In this document: positions 42,534 through 56,288 of the stretch, in pieces
How positions within the stretch are numbered: position 1 is the first letter of the stretch
Layout: each line of letters begins with the position of its first letter
DNA from: Lysobacter enzymogenes
Lineage (GTDB): Bacteria; Pseudomonadota; Gammaproteobacteria; Xanthomonadales; Xanthomonadaceae
Assembly: GCF_017355525.1 (NCBI RefSeq)
Contig: NZ_CP067395.1
Span: 2,356,001 to 2,420,000, forward strand
DNA: 64,000 bases
Direction of reading: 5' to 3'
Position numbers and translations under genes: made by a program
Notes under the pieces: generated by a model
Told to the model about the DNA's origin: nothing
Seen by the model: the letters and a program-made list of their open reading frames with translations, nothing else
Database searches by the model: none

Positions 42534-45500
42534 ATGAACGCGAACCACCACGCGCTGCTCGACACGCCGGAACAGGACGTCCTGCACGCAGCTCCGCCCG
42601 CCGCAGCCGTCGCCGCACCGCTCGCCGGCGCGATCGCCGGCGAAGGCAACGACATCGTCGACGGCGACGCCGGCGACAACGTCCTCGACGGACTCGGCGG
42701 CCAGGACTTCCTGTTCGGCGGCGACGGCGCCGACACCCTGATCGGCGGAACCGGCAACGATACGCTGGACGGCGGCGACGACGACGCCAGCGACGTCTTC
42801 CGGTTCGAGGCCGGCTTCGGCCAGGACACCATCGTCAATCGCCGCCGCGGCACCGCCGGCAGCGTCGATGCGATCGAGTTCGGCGCGGGCATCGCCGCCG
42901 CCGACGTCAAGGTCAGACGCGACTACTACGGGCTGACGTTGACGATCGCCGGCAGCACCGACCGGATCCGCATCGACGGGTACTTCGCGCCTTCGCTCGA
43001 CCCCGCGTCCGCGGACGGCCTCCCGATCGACGAAGTCCGCTTCGCCGACGGTACGGTGTGGCGGTTGGCCGACCTGCTCGCGATGCTCGTCGTCCCGACC
43101 GAGCAGGACGACGGGCTTTCGTTCGGCGCCGACAGCGACATCGTCAACCTGCTGGGAGGCAACGACATCGTCTATGCCGGCGACGGCGACGACATCGTTC
43201 TCGGCGGCGCCGGCGACGACATGCTGGTCGGCGAGGACGGCGACGACAGCCTCGCCGGCGGCAACGGCAACGATACCCTGTACGGCGGCAAAGGCGCCGA
43301 TCTGCTGCAGGGCGGCGCCGGCGACGACATGCTGTGGGACGGAGCCAACGACGACGGCAGCGACGCCGGACTCAACAGCGACGACCGCCTGAACGGTGGC
43401 GCCGGCAACGACTACTTGCACGGCGGCGGCGGCAGCGACACCTATCGCTTCGACAAAGGATTCGGCAACGACATCCTTCAAGAAGAAAGGACATACTTCG
43501 ATACCGCCCGAAACACGATCGAGTTCGGCGCCGGGATCAAGGCGGCTGACCTTCTCGTGCGCCGCGAGGGCATGGGGCTGCTGCTGAGCCTGGCCGGCAG
43601 CAGCGATACGGTCCTGATCCAGAACTATTTCGCCGATTACCAGGACGACAGCTTCCAGATCGCCAGCGTGCGTTTCGCCGATGGCACCGTCTGGGACGAA
43701 GCCCAGTTGCTCTCGCGCCTGCCGGGGCCGAGCGAATCGGACGATGTGGTCTCCGGCACGGCCGGCAACGATACGCTCGCCGGACTCGGCGGCAACGATC
43801 TGCTGCTCGGCCAGGGCGGCGACGATGTCCTGCGCGGCGGCGACGGCCACGACACCCTGCGCGGCGGCGCCGGCAACGACCGGCTGGAAGGCGGCCTGGG
43901 CCAGGACGCGTTGGACGGCGGCGCCGGCGACGACATCCTCGACGCCGGCGAGGACGGCGGATCCATGTACGGCGGCACCGGCGCGGACCTGATGATCGGC
44001 GGCAGCGGCAACAACCACATGGAAGGCGGCTACGACAACGACAGCGACATTTTCCGGTTCGGGCCGCGCTTCGGGCAGAGCATGATCTTCAATTCGAGCG
44101 CGCGCACCGACGGCGTCGTCGACGCGATCGAGTTCGGCGCCGGCATTTCGGCCGCCGACGTCAAGGCGATGCGCCGCGGCGAGTCGTTGATCCTGGCCGT
44201 GCCCGGCACCGGCGACTCGATCATGGTCTACGAACACTTCAGCTACGGGCCCGAGCACAGCGCCAGCCACCGGATCGACGAGGTCCGCTTCGCCGACGGC
44301 ACCGTCTGGACCCTGGCCGACCTGACCGCGATGCTGCTCGAAGCCAGCGCCCAGGACGACGGGATCTCGCTGACCGACGGCGACGATTCCATCGATGCGC
44401 TGGCCGGCAACGACTACGTCAACGGGTACGCCGGCGACGACATCCTGCTCGGCGGCGCCGGCGACGACTTCCTGTACGGCGGCGACGGCGACGATCGGCT
44501 CGTCGGCGGCGACGACAACGACGTCCTGACCGGCGGCGCGGGCAACAACGTTCTGCTCGGCGGCAACGGGAGCGACGCACTGCGCGGAGGCGACGACGAC
44601 GACCGTCTCAACGGCGGCGCCGGCGACGATGTGCTGACCGGATACCTGGGCAGCGACACCTATCGTTTCGACAAGGGTTTCGGCAACGACAGGATCGCCG
44701 ACTACGACGATTATGGCGCCGGCGACATCGACACGATCGAGTTCGGCGTCGGGATCAAGGCCGCCGATATTGCGGTGCAGCGCCAGAACGCAGCCCTGGT
44801 TCTGGCCGTGGCCGGCACCGGCGATACGGTGACGATCGACAACCATTTCGGCGATTACGCCAATTTCCAGATCGAACGCGTCCGCTTCGCCGACGGCACG
44901 ATCTGGACGGCGGCGGACCTGCTGGCGCGCCTGCCCGCCCCCGGCGCGGGCGACGACCAATGGACGGGCGGCGACGGCAACGACACGATCGACGGCCTGA
45001 GCGGCCACGATACGCTGTCCGGCCGGGGCGGCGACGACACCTTGCGCGGCGGCGACGACACTGACGTTTTGCGCGGCGAATCCGGCAACGACCTGCTGCA
45101 GGGCGACAGCGGCGCCGACACGCTGGACGGCGGCCTCGGCGACGACAGCCTGCACGGCGGCGACGGCGACGATACCCTCGTCGGCAACCTGGGCAACGAC
45201 GTGCTCGACGGCGGAGCCGGCAACGACCAACTGGTCGGCGACACCGGCATGGACGTCTATTGCTTCGACGTGGGTTTCGGCAACGACACCATTTACGACT
45301 ACTTCCCGATGATGTACCGCGACTTCGAGAAGAATGCGATCGAGTTCGGCGCCGGAATCTCCGCAGCCGATATCGAAGTGCGGCAAGTGGGGCAAGACCT
45401 GCTGCTGGCGATGGTCGGCAGCACCGATACGGTCACCGTGACCGGCCAGTTCGGCGACTGGGACTACGGTATGGGAAGCACCGTCTTCGGCGTCGATGCA

Positions 45501-45689
45501 GTCCGCTTCGAAGACGGAACGGTGTGGAACAGGGCGGACATCTTCGCGCGTCTGCCCGGCTCCAGCGGCATCGCCGAAGCCTCGGGACTGGTCCAGGCGA
45601 TGGCCGAATCCGGCGGCGCGGCCTTGGCCGCATCGCCGTCGCTGGCGCAGGTCTGCGGCAACAACGCCTTCACGATCCTGCCGGTCTGA
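42534..45689 (+). CDS. RTX calcium-binding protein 2
   Basis: This 1,051-residue paralogue of RTX1 starts at the ATG at 42534 with AAGGAAG upstream. It also has five RTX-plus-related-domain modules (starts FRFEAGFGQD, YRFDKGFGND, FRFGPRFGQS, YRFDKGFGND, YCFDVGFGND). The N-terminal 35 residues are Ala-rich and differ from RTX1. The C-terminal tail ASGLVQAMAESGGAAL ends FTILPV and holds one Cys, as RTX1 does. It has no signal peptide and no catalytic motif. Type I secretion and a role as a calcium-stiffened surface or biofilm protein are inferences. Confidence 0.9.
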   Translation: MNANHHALLDTPEQDVLHAAPPAAAVAAPLAGAIAGEGNDIVDGDAGDNVLDGLGGQDFLFGGDGADTLIGGTGNDTLDGGDDDASDVFRFEAGFGQDTIVNRRRGTAGSVDAIEFGAGIAAADVKVRRDYYGLTLTIAGSTDRIRIDGYFAPSLDPASADGLPIDEVRFADGTVWRLADLLAMLVVPTEQDDGLSFGADSDIVNLLGGNDIVYAGDGDDIVLGGAGDDMLVGEDGDDSLAGGNGNDTLYGGKGADLLQGGAGDDMLWDGANDDGSDAGLNSDDRLNGGAGNDYLHGGGGSDTYRFDKGFGNDILQEERTYFDTARNTIEFGAGIKAADLLVRREGMGLLLSLAGSSDTVLIQNYFADYQDDSFQIASVRFADGTVWDEAQLLSRLPGPSESDDVVSGTAGNDTLAGLGGNDLLLGQGGDDVLRGGDGHDTLRGGAGNDRLEGGLGQDALDGGAGDDILDAGEDGGSMYGGTGADLMIGGSGNNHMEGGYDNDSDIFRFGPRFGQSMIFNSSARTDGVVDAIEFGAGISAADVKAMRRGESLILAVPGTGDSIMVYEHFSYGPEHSASHRIDEVRFADGTVWTLADLTAMLLEASAQDDGISLTDGDDSIDALAGNDYVNGYAGDDILLGGAGDDFLYGGDGDDRLVGGDDNDVLTGGAGNNVLLGGNGSDALRGGDDDDRLNGGAGDDVLTGYLGSDTYRFDKGFGNDRIADYDDYGAGDIDTIEFGVGIKAADIAVQRQNAALVLAVAGTGDTVTIDNHFGDYANFQIERVRFADGTIWTAADLLARLPAPGAGDDQWTGGDGNDTIDGLSGHDTLSGRGGDDTLRGGDDTDVLRGESGNDLLQGDSGADTLDGGLGDDSLHGGDGDDTLVGNLGNDVLDGGAGNDQLVGDTGMDVYCFDVGFGNDTIYDYFPMMYRDFEKNAIEFGAGISAADIEVRQVGQDLLLAMVGSTDTVTVTGQFGDWDYGMGSTVFGVDAVRFEDGTVWNRADIFARLPGSSGIAEASGLVQAMAESGGAALAASPSLAQVCGNNAFTILPV

Positions 45690-45786
45690 GCGCGGCCCGG
45701 TGCGCGGCGGCGACGGACGCCGCGCACCGATGGCATCAGGCGCCGCGAACCCGCGCCGGCGGCTGCGCGCCGCCCGGCCCGGCGCA

Positions 45787-45820
45787 GACACGAAAACGCC
45801 GCGGCGCAGGCCGCGGCGTT
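45787..45820 (-). terminator. Bidirectional terminator between RTX2 and M14 gene
   Basis: The perfect 11 bp arms AACGCCGCGGC and GCCGCGGCGTT have a 4-nt loop. On the minus strand TTTTCGTGT follows, and on the plus strand CGTTCTGCG follows. It separates convergent genes and is best for the minus-strand M14 gene. Confidence 0.75.
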
Positions 45821-45869
45821 CGTTCTGCGCGCGTCGCGGCCGGCGGGCCGCGACGCGGACGTCGGCGCA

Positions 45870-48155
45870 TCAGAAGGTGATGCTCCAGGCGTCGATCCGC
45901 CCGGTATCGCCGCTGGCGTTGTCGTTGACCCGCAGCTTCCAGGTGCCGTTCAACGGCTCGCTCGACAAGTCCTTGTTGAACGTGCCGATGACGTTGTCGG
46001 CGCTGCCGCCGGTGCGGTTGTGGATGTTGTAGAGGGTTCCGTCCGGCGCGACCAGGTCGACCTTCAGATCGCTCTTGTAGGTGTGGTAGATCGTCACCTG
46101 CACCGGCGTGCTGGCCGAACCGTTGCCGCTGCGGCCGGAAACCACGATCGAGCTCTCCACCGTGGCGTTGTCGACGATGGCCACGTCGGTGTCGTTGCTG
46201 TAGGTCTGCGCGCCGCCGCTGCCGACGGTGACCGAACCGGTCTTGGTGTTGGTCGCGCCGTCGTCGTCGGTCACGGTCAGGGTGACGGTGTAGGTGCCGG
46301 CGGACGCGTAGGTCTTGCTCGGATTGGTCGCGGTCGAGGTGGTGCCGTCGCCGAAGTTCCAGCTGCGCGAGGCGATGGTGCCGTCGCTGTCGCTGGAGGT
46401 GTCGGTGAAGCTGACGCTGAGCCCGCTGGCGGTGCTGCTGAAGTTCGCGGTCGGCGGGTTGTTGGTGCCCGGGCCGCCGCCGGTCACGGTGAAGCGCGCG
46501 GCGTTCGGCGTGCCCGGCTTGCCCGAGGCGTCGGTGCCTTGCACGTAGACCGTATGCACGCCCGCGGCCAGGCCGCCGGTCGGGATCGAACCGGTGACGT
46601 TCTCGTTGCTGCTGTTGAAGCTGCCGTCGCTGGCGCTCAGTGCGATCGCCACCGCCCCGCTCGCCCACGGCGGCGTGTCGATGTAGGCGCGCGCCGAGGC
46701 GATGTTCTGCACCGCTTCGCTGCCGTTGCTCTGGTTGAACTGGCCGTCGTTGACGTTGGCGGTGACCGTGACCGGCGTACCGGCCGGCACCGACGAAGAC
46801 GACACGCTCACCGAGGTCGTGTCCGGCCCGCTCGGCAGCTGCAGCGGCGCCCACAGCGTACGCGCCAGATAGCGCAGCGTGCGCAGGTTGTTCGGCAAGG
46901 TCGTGCCGGTGAAGCTGCTGCAGCTTTCGAAGAAGCTGCCGCCGAGCTCGATGGTGTAGCTGGGCACGCCGAGCAGGCCGTACATGGTGTCGTCGGTGGT
47001 GCCGTCGGTGGCGTAGAGCTCGTCGGACTGCTGCGGCCGATAGCCGGTGAAATACGCCATGCGCCGGCCCAGGGTCTGCAACGCGTCGCGGTTCGGCGCC
47101 GGGTTGCTGGTGTCGCCCCACGACCACAGCACCTGCGCGGCGTTGCTGTGGATGTCGATGAACACGCCCTGGTAGTCGGCCGGCGTCGGCGTATTGACGT
47201 CGTCGGGACGGCGGTCGGGGAAGATGCCGCCGGTGTAGACGCCGTTGCTGCCGCGGGTGCCGGCGACCAGGCGCATCAGGTTCTGGGTTTCCGGATCCGA
47301 CGACGCGGTCGGGCCGCGATAGGTCTCGGCGCACTGGTTGCCGCTGGAGCCGCCGGACACGCTGTTCCAGTGGTACGGGAAATTGCGGTTGAGGTCGGTG
47401 CCGAAGCTGCTCGCGCTGCAACCGCCGCCGTTGCTGTTGTTGACGTTCTTGCGCCAGGACGAACCGGCCTCGGCCTTCTTGCGTCCGTCGGGGTTGGCGT
47501 TGAGCACCAACTGGAAGGCGAAGTTGTCGAGCAGCCAGGTCGCTTCGGCGTCGGTGCCGTAGCCGTTGACCAGGCCTTCGGCGAAGCGCGTGACCAGTTC
47601 GGCCGGCGCGTACTCGCGCGCGTGGATCGAACCGAACAGCACCAGCGTCGGCTTGTTCGGCAGCGCCGCGTCGGTCGCCGAGTTGGTCAGCTTGAACACC
47701 TTCATGTCGTAGCCGGTGCCGGCGTTCTGGGTCTTCTGCCAGCTCGGCCCGATGACCCGCACGCTGGCCAGCTGCGGCTTGCTCGCGGCGAGCTGGTCCA
47801 TGGTCTGGTAGGTTTCTTCGACCGTGCGGAAGCAGGTGTAGCCGGGGATGCTCTTGGCGCCGTTCAACGAAGACTTCAGCGCGCTTTGCAGGCGCTGCAT
47901 CTGCGCGGTGGATTCCTGGTCGACTTCGTACTGGAAGCCCGCGGCGCGCAACGCGGCCAGGTCTTCGGGCATGGCTTCGACCTTCACGGTCTTGGCCTGA
48001 CGGTCGACGATCAAGTGCTGGAAGCGCGAGGCGATGCGTTGCAGCTGCTTGGGATTTTCGTATTTGGCGGTGACGAACACGGGCTGATCGTCGGCGGCCG
48101 CGGCGCTGGCGGACAGCGCCAGCAACAGCGGCAACGCGGCAGTGTGGAAGCGCAT
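45870..48155 (-). CDS. Secreted M14 zinc carboxypeptidase with PKD and P domains
   Basis: This 761-residue protein has signal peptide MRFHTAALPLLLALSASAAA. A propeptide precedes the M14 catalytic domain (about residues 105-430). Zinc ligands are His178 and Glu181 (SIHAREYAPAELV) and His336 (FIDIHSNAAQ). NPDGRKK and DLNRNFPYHW are substrate-site motifs, and the catalytic Glu403 is in YTIELGGSFFE. A possible extra beta domain at about 440-550 is followed by a PKD domain (about 560-640) and a P domain ending WSITF. It trims C-terminal residues of peptides. Confidence 0.95.
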   Translation of the reverse strand: MRFHTAALPLLLALSASAAAADDQPVFVTAKYENPKQLQRIASRFQHLIVDRQAKTVKVEAMPEDLAALRAAGFQYEVDQESTAQMQRLQSALKSSLNGAKSIPGYTCFRTVEETYQTMDQLAASKPQLASVRVIGPSWQKTQNAGTGYDMKVFKLTNSATDAALPNKPTLVLFGSIHAREYAPAELVTRFAEGLVNGYGTDAEATWLLDNFAFQLVLNANPDGRKKAEAGSSWRKNVNNSNGGGCSASSFGTDLNRNFPYHWNSVSGGSSGNQCAETYRGPTASSDPETQNLMRLVAGTRGSNGVYTGGIFPDRRPDDVNTPTPADYQGVFIDIHSNAAQVLWSWGDTSNPAPNRDALQTLGRRMAYFTGYRPQQSDELYATDGTTDDTMYGLLGVPSYTIELGGSFFESCSSFTGTTLPNNLRTLRYLARTLWAPLQLPSGPDTTSVSVSSSSVPAGTPVTVTANVNDGQFNQSNGSEAVQNIASARAYIDTPPWASGAVAIALSASDGSFNSSNENVTGSIPTGGLAAGVHTVYVQGTDASGKPGTPNAARFTVTGGGPGTNNPPTANFSSTASGLSVSFTDTSSDSDGTIASRSWNFGDGTTSTATNPSKTYASAGTYTVTLTVTDDDGATNTKTGSVTVGSGGAQTYSNDTDVAIVDNATVESSIVVSGRSGNGSASTPVQVTIYHTYKSDLKVDLVAPDGTLYNIHNRTGGSADNVIGTFNKDLSSEPLNGTWKLRVNDNASGDTGRIDAWSITF

Positions 48156-48333
48156 TGGGAGACTCTCCAAGGACCGGTGCGGTGGGCGGCGACGCGCGAT
48201 GCGCGCGCCGGAGTCATGCTGTGGATGCGCGGTGGGCGCTGGCAAGCGCCGTGCGGCGCGTAACTTGCGTGTATTCGTGAAGCAGACCAGCAGATCGCAG
48301 CTGTGCGCAGTGGCGCACAGTTCGGTCGCTTCC

Positions 48334-48475
48334 TGTAGGAGCGGCGCGAGCCGCGACCGCGAATCCGCAACTACGGCGCAACTGGCTGCAACCCGCGGCT
48401 GCGGCAACTCGCGCGCGCGATGGCGGGTTTCGCCGTGGTTGCGGATTCGCGGTCGCGGCTCGCGCCGCTCCTACA
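48334..48475. repeat. REPIN, long class (142 bp)
   Basis: The TGTAGGAGCGGCGCGAGCCG arms are followed inward by a second inverted stretch (CGCGAATCCGCAAC and its partner). An asymmetric core contains CTGCAACCCGCGGCTGCGGC. Similar long copies lie at 51188, 61055 and 63641. Confidence 0.9.
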
Positions 48476-48503
48476 GGGGGACACGAAACAATGCGGTGCC
48501 CCG

Positions 48504-48531
48504 AAAAAAGCCGCGGCCCGAAGGCCGCGGC
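48504..48531 (-). terminator. Terminator of lysyl endopeptidase 1
   Basis: On the minus strand the arms GCCGCGGCC and GGCCGCGGC with a TTCG loop are followed by TTTTTTCGG. It lies 25 bp past the stop. Confidence 0.92.
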
Positions 48532-48555
48532 GTGGTGCGGGTCAAACCGGTCGGA

Positions 48556-51329
<2,774 letters not shown>

Positions 51330-51370
51330 GGGAGGCATCGAAGAAGGCGGCGATCGGGACGCATCGAAAC

Positions 51371-51397
51371 AAAAAAGCCCCGGCGGAAGCCGGGGCT
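51371..51397 (-). terminator. Terminator of lysyl endopeptidase 2
   Basis: On the minus strand the arms AGCCCCGGC and GCCGGGGCT with a 4-nt TTCC loop run into TTTTTTG. It lies 39 bp past the stop. Confidence 0.92.
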
Positions 51398-51435
51398 TGG
51401 GTGCCGCGCGGGCCGTTACGGCCCTGCGGTCAGGA

Positions 51436-53912
<2,477 letters not shown>

Positions 53913-55841
53913 TCAGAACGTGAGGCCGAAGCTGTTGATGTAGCCGGTGTCCTGCGCGGCGCGGTCGGCGACGCGCAGCTTCCAGGTGCCGTTGAGCGCT
54001 TCGCTCGACAGGTTCTTGGTGTAGGTCTGGTTGATGTTGTCGGCGCTGCCGCCGGTGCGGTTGTGCAGGTTGTAGACCGAGCCGTCCGGCGCGATCAGGT
54101 CGACGATCAGGTCGCCCTGGTAGGTGTGGACGATGTTGACCGCGATCTGGGCGTTGCTCGGCGCGTTGCCGCTGCGGCCCGACACGGCGATCGAGCTGGT
54201 GACGCCGGTGGCGTTGTTGTCGGGAATGTTGATGTCGGCGCCGTTGCTGTAAGTCTGCACGCCGCCGGCCGAAACCGTGACCGACGCGGTCTTGCTGTGG
54301 GTCGCGCCGCCGTTGTCGGCGACGGTCAGCTTGACCGTGTAGGTGCCGGCCGCGGCGTAGGTCTTGCTCGGGTTGGTCGCGGTCGAGGTGGTGCCGTCGC
54401 CGAACTCCCAGCTGCGCGAGGCGATGGTGCCGTCGCTGTCGGTCGAGCTGTCGGTGAAGCTCACCGTCAGCCCGCTGGCCGACGAGCTGAAGTTCGCCAC
54501 CGGCGCGGTGTTGCCGCCCGGCGCGCCGCGGAACGCCGCGACCGCGGCCTTGGTCTGCACCAGCACGCGCTGGTTGTGGTTGCGGTCGGCGGTGCCCATG
54601 GCGATGCCGTTGTAGGTCACGTCCGGGTTCGACCAGTAGTTCAGGCGCGGGCAGCCGCCGCTGCAGGCGTAGGCCATGATCGTGCGCCACTTGTTGCCGG
54701 TGGCCGGCTCGTAGCGGTAGCCGTGGCCGTAGGCGTACGGCGTGTTGGTCGGATCGGCGGCGGGATCGTGGCGCGCCGACAGCAGGTGGCCGATTTCGTG
54801 GGCGAAGCTGTAGTAGCCGGTAGCGCAGTCGTAGTGCACGGTCGCGAACGCGGTCGCCGCGGTCGAGCCGATCGAATCGGCCAGGCCGCAGTTGCCGGCG
54901 TCGTCGATGATCAGCACGCTGACGTCGGCGGCGTTGGCGTCGCGGCTGGCATGGATGTCGTCCATGTAGCCGTCGCTGGGATTGGCGAAGCGTTCTTCGT
55001 CGGTGAAGTGGCCGTCGCCGGCCGAGGTGTACTCGACGGTGCGGTAGTTGGCCAGTTCCAGTTGGATGCCGACGTTGGAGTTGGCGTAGCCCTGGTTGCT
55101 CTCGGCGATGGCCAGATCGACCAGCGCGCGCATGTCGCCGCCGTAGGCGGTCACCGCCTGGTTGGTGGCGACGACCTGGACGCGGATGGTCGCGGTCGCG
55201 CCGGGATCCACCGCGGCCGGGCCGACCGCGGCGAGCGCGGCGCGGCTCGCCGCGCGCATGTCGATCTGCGGCAGGTCCGAATCGCGGTAGCCGGCCGGGT
55301 GGTCCGGCGGCATCCGGCTTTCGTCGACTTCGACCACGGCGTGGGTGCCGTCGGCGAGCGGACGGATGCGGTAGAGCTTGCCGTCCACGCGCACGTTGCC
55401 GGTCACGCCGTCGCCGCGGCGCACCAGCGCGACCGAGTTGCGTTCGTCGCGGCGCGTTTCGCGCGCGTCGTGCGCGGCCGCCTTGGCGTTCTCTTTCAGA
55501 TGGCCGAGCCATACCGTGCCGCCGTCGCCGGTGTCGCGCGCGTTGTCGAGCACGGCATTGACCAGATGCGAGCCCAGGCGCAGCTCGATCTCGCGCGTGG
55601 CCTTGGACACGAGCCTGGCGTCGGCGCGCTGCAGTTGCAGCGAGGCGGTCGCCGGCGCGGCGGCCAGGCGCTTGGCGCCGAGCGCGGCGGCGGACGGCGC
55701 GGCGGCGATGCCGGCGCGCGCGGCGGGCGCGTCGCCGAGGAACAGCGGCTGCGCGGCGAACGCCGGCAGGATCGCGAATCCGGACAACAGTACAGCGGCA
55801 CGCGCGGCATGGCGCGCGCGCAGGCGTGAGGTGGTGCGCAT
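53913..55841 (-). CDS. Secreted metzincin (reprolysin-like) metalloprotease with PKD and P domains
   Basis: This 642-residue protein has a signal peptide (AAVLLSGFAILPAFAAQ). A long propeptide spans about 30-190. The zinc motif is HEIGHLLSARH at 348-358 (His348, Glu349, His352, His358). The Met-turn is TIMAYACSGGCPRL at about 388-400. These place it in the M12-type metzincins. A PKD domain (about 445-525) and a P domain ending FGLTF follow. A candidate Clp-like site is 211 bp upstream of the start. Confidence 0.93.
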   Translation of the reverse strand: MRTTSRLRARHAARAAVLLSGFAILPAFAAQPLFLGDAPAARAGIAAAPSAAALGAKRLAAAPATASLQLQRADARLVSKATREIELRLGSHLVNAVLDNARDTGDGGTVWLGHLKENAKAAAHDARETRRDERNSVALVRRGDGVTGNVRVDGKLYRIRPLADGTHAVVEVDESRMPPDHPAGYRDSDLPQIDMRAASRAALAAVGPAAVDPGATATIRVQVVATNQAVTAYGGDMRALVDLAIAESNQGYANSNVGIQLELANYRTVEYTSAGDGHFTDEERFANPSDGYMDDIHASRDANAADVSVLIIDDAGNCGLADSIGSTAATAFATVHYDCATGYYSFAHEIGHLLSARHDPAADPTNTPYAYGHGYRYEPATGNKWRTIMAYACSGGCPRLNYWSNPDVTYNGIAMGTADRNHNQRVLVQTKAAVAAFRGAPGGNTAPVANFSSSASGLTVSFTDSSTDSDGTIASRSWEFGDGTTSTATNPSKTYAAAGTYTVKLTVADNGGATHSKTASVTVSAGGVQTYSNGADINIPDNNATGVTSSIAVSGRSGNAPSNAQIAVNIVHTYQGDLIVDLIAPDGSVYNLHNRTGGSADNINQTYTKNLSSEALNGTWKLRVADRAAQDTGYINSFGLTF

Positions 55842-56051
55842 GTTGTTGAACCCCGAAGTAGAAGGCCGCGCTGCGGCCGCAAAGTAGGTTGAAGCGTCGA
55901 TGGCGCCGGCGCGTCGCCCGCGCGCGTGGTCCGCTGCGCGTGCGCGTCCGGTCGTGTCGCGGATCGGATCGTCGGCCCGTCCGCACTACGACGCTAACGG
56001 CATCGGGCCGGCACCGGCAATGCTTCGCAAGCGCTTGCGGCGCTTACCTTC

Positions 56052-56065
56052 GTGATGCCTGTCAT
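56052..56065. promoter_or_regulatory. Candidate CRP/Clp-like binding site
   Basis: The sequence GTGATGCCTGTCAT with flanks TTC and GCA gives TTCGTGA-N6-TCATGCA. It matches the site at 38129-38148 at every specified base. It lies 211 bp upstream of the metzincin start. Confidence 0.4.
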
Positions 56066-56125
56066 GCATCGTAAAAATGCTCGATCGGCGCGGTTTTTTA
56101 CGTCTCATCCGGCGATACGGACGCA

Positions 56126-56151
56126 AGAAAAAACCCCGGCCGGAGCCGGGG
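56126..56151 (-). terminator. Terminator downstream of subtilase 1
   Basis: On the minus strand the arms CCCCGGC and GCCGGGG with a TCCG loop are followed by TTTTTTCTTG. It lies about 138 bp past the stop. Confidence 0.9.
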
Positions 56152-56288
56152 TCTGCAACTGCTGCAATGCGATGCGCGATGCCGCGGGCAATGCGGCTGC
56201 GCCCGCGACCTCGCCCCGGCCGAAGCCGCGGCGCGATCGCCGATGCGGCGGCGGCAAGGACGCAGGCGCCTGCCGCCGCCGACGCACG

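Larger units (their letters stand above)
48156..48555. other. Intergenic region M14-LysC1
   Basis: This 400 bp region has no gene. It contains the M14 upstream region, a long REPIN at 48334-48475 and the LysC1 terminator at 48504-48531. No clear promoter box was seen. Confidence 0.5.
55842..56288. other. Intergenic region metzincin-subtilase 1
   Basis: This 447 bp region has no gene. It holds the metzincin upstream region with a CRP/Clp-like site and the terminator of subtilase 1. It has no REPIN. Confidence 0.5.

Noticed and set aside
41976..45791. Minus-strand open frame of over 1,200 codons opposite RTX2
   Set aside because: It is a mirror of the repetitive RTX coding sequence. The Val/Ala-rich product has no domain logic and the opposite strand has clear RTX motifs.
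48246..48407. Longer N-terminus for the M14 carboxypeptidase
   Set aside because: The extra frame starts inside a REPIN, while the ATG at 48155 begins a clear signal peptide.
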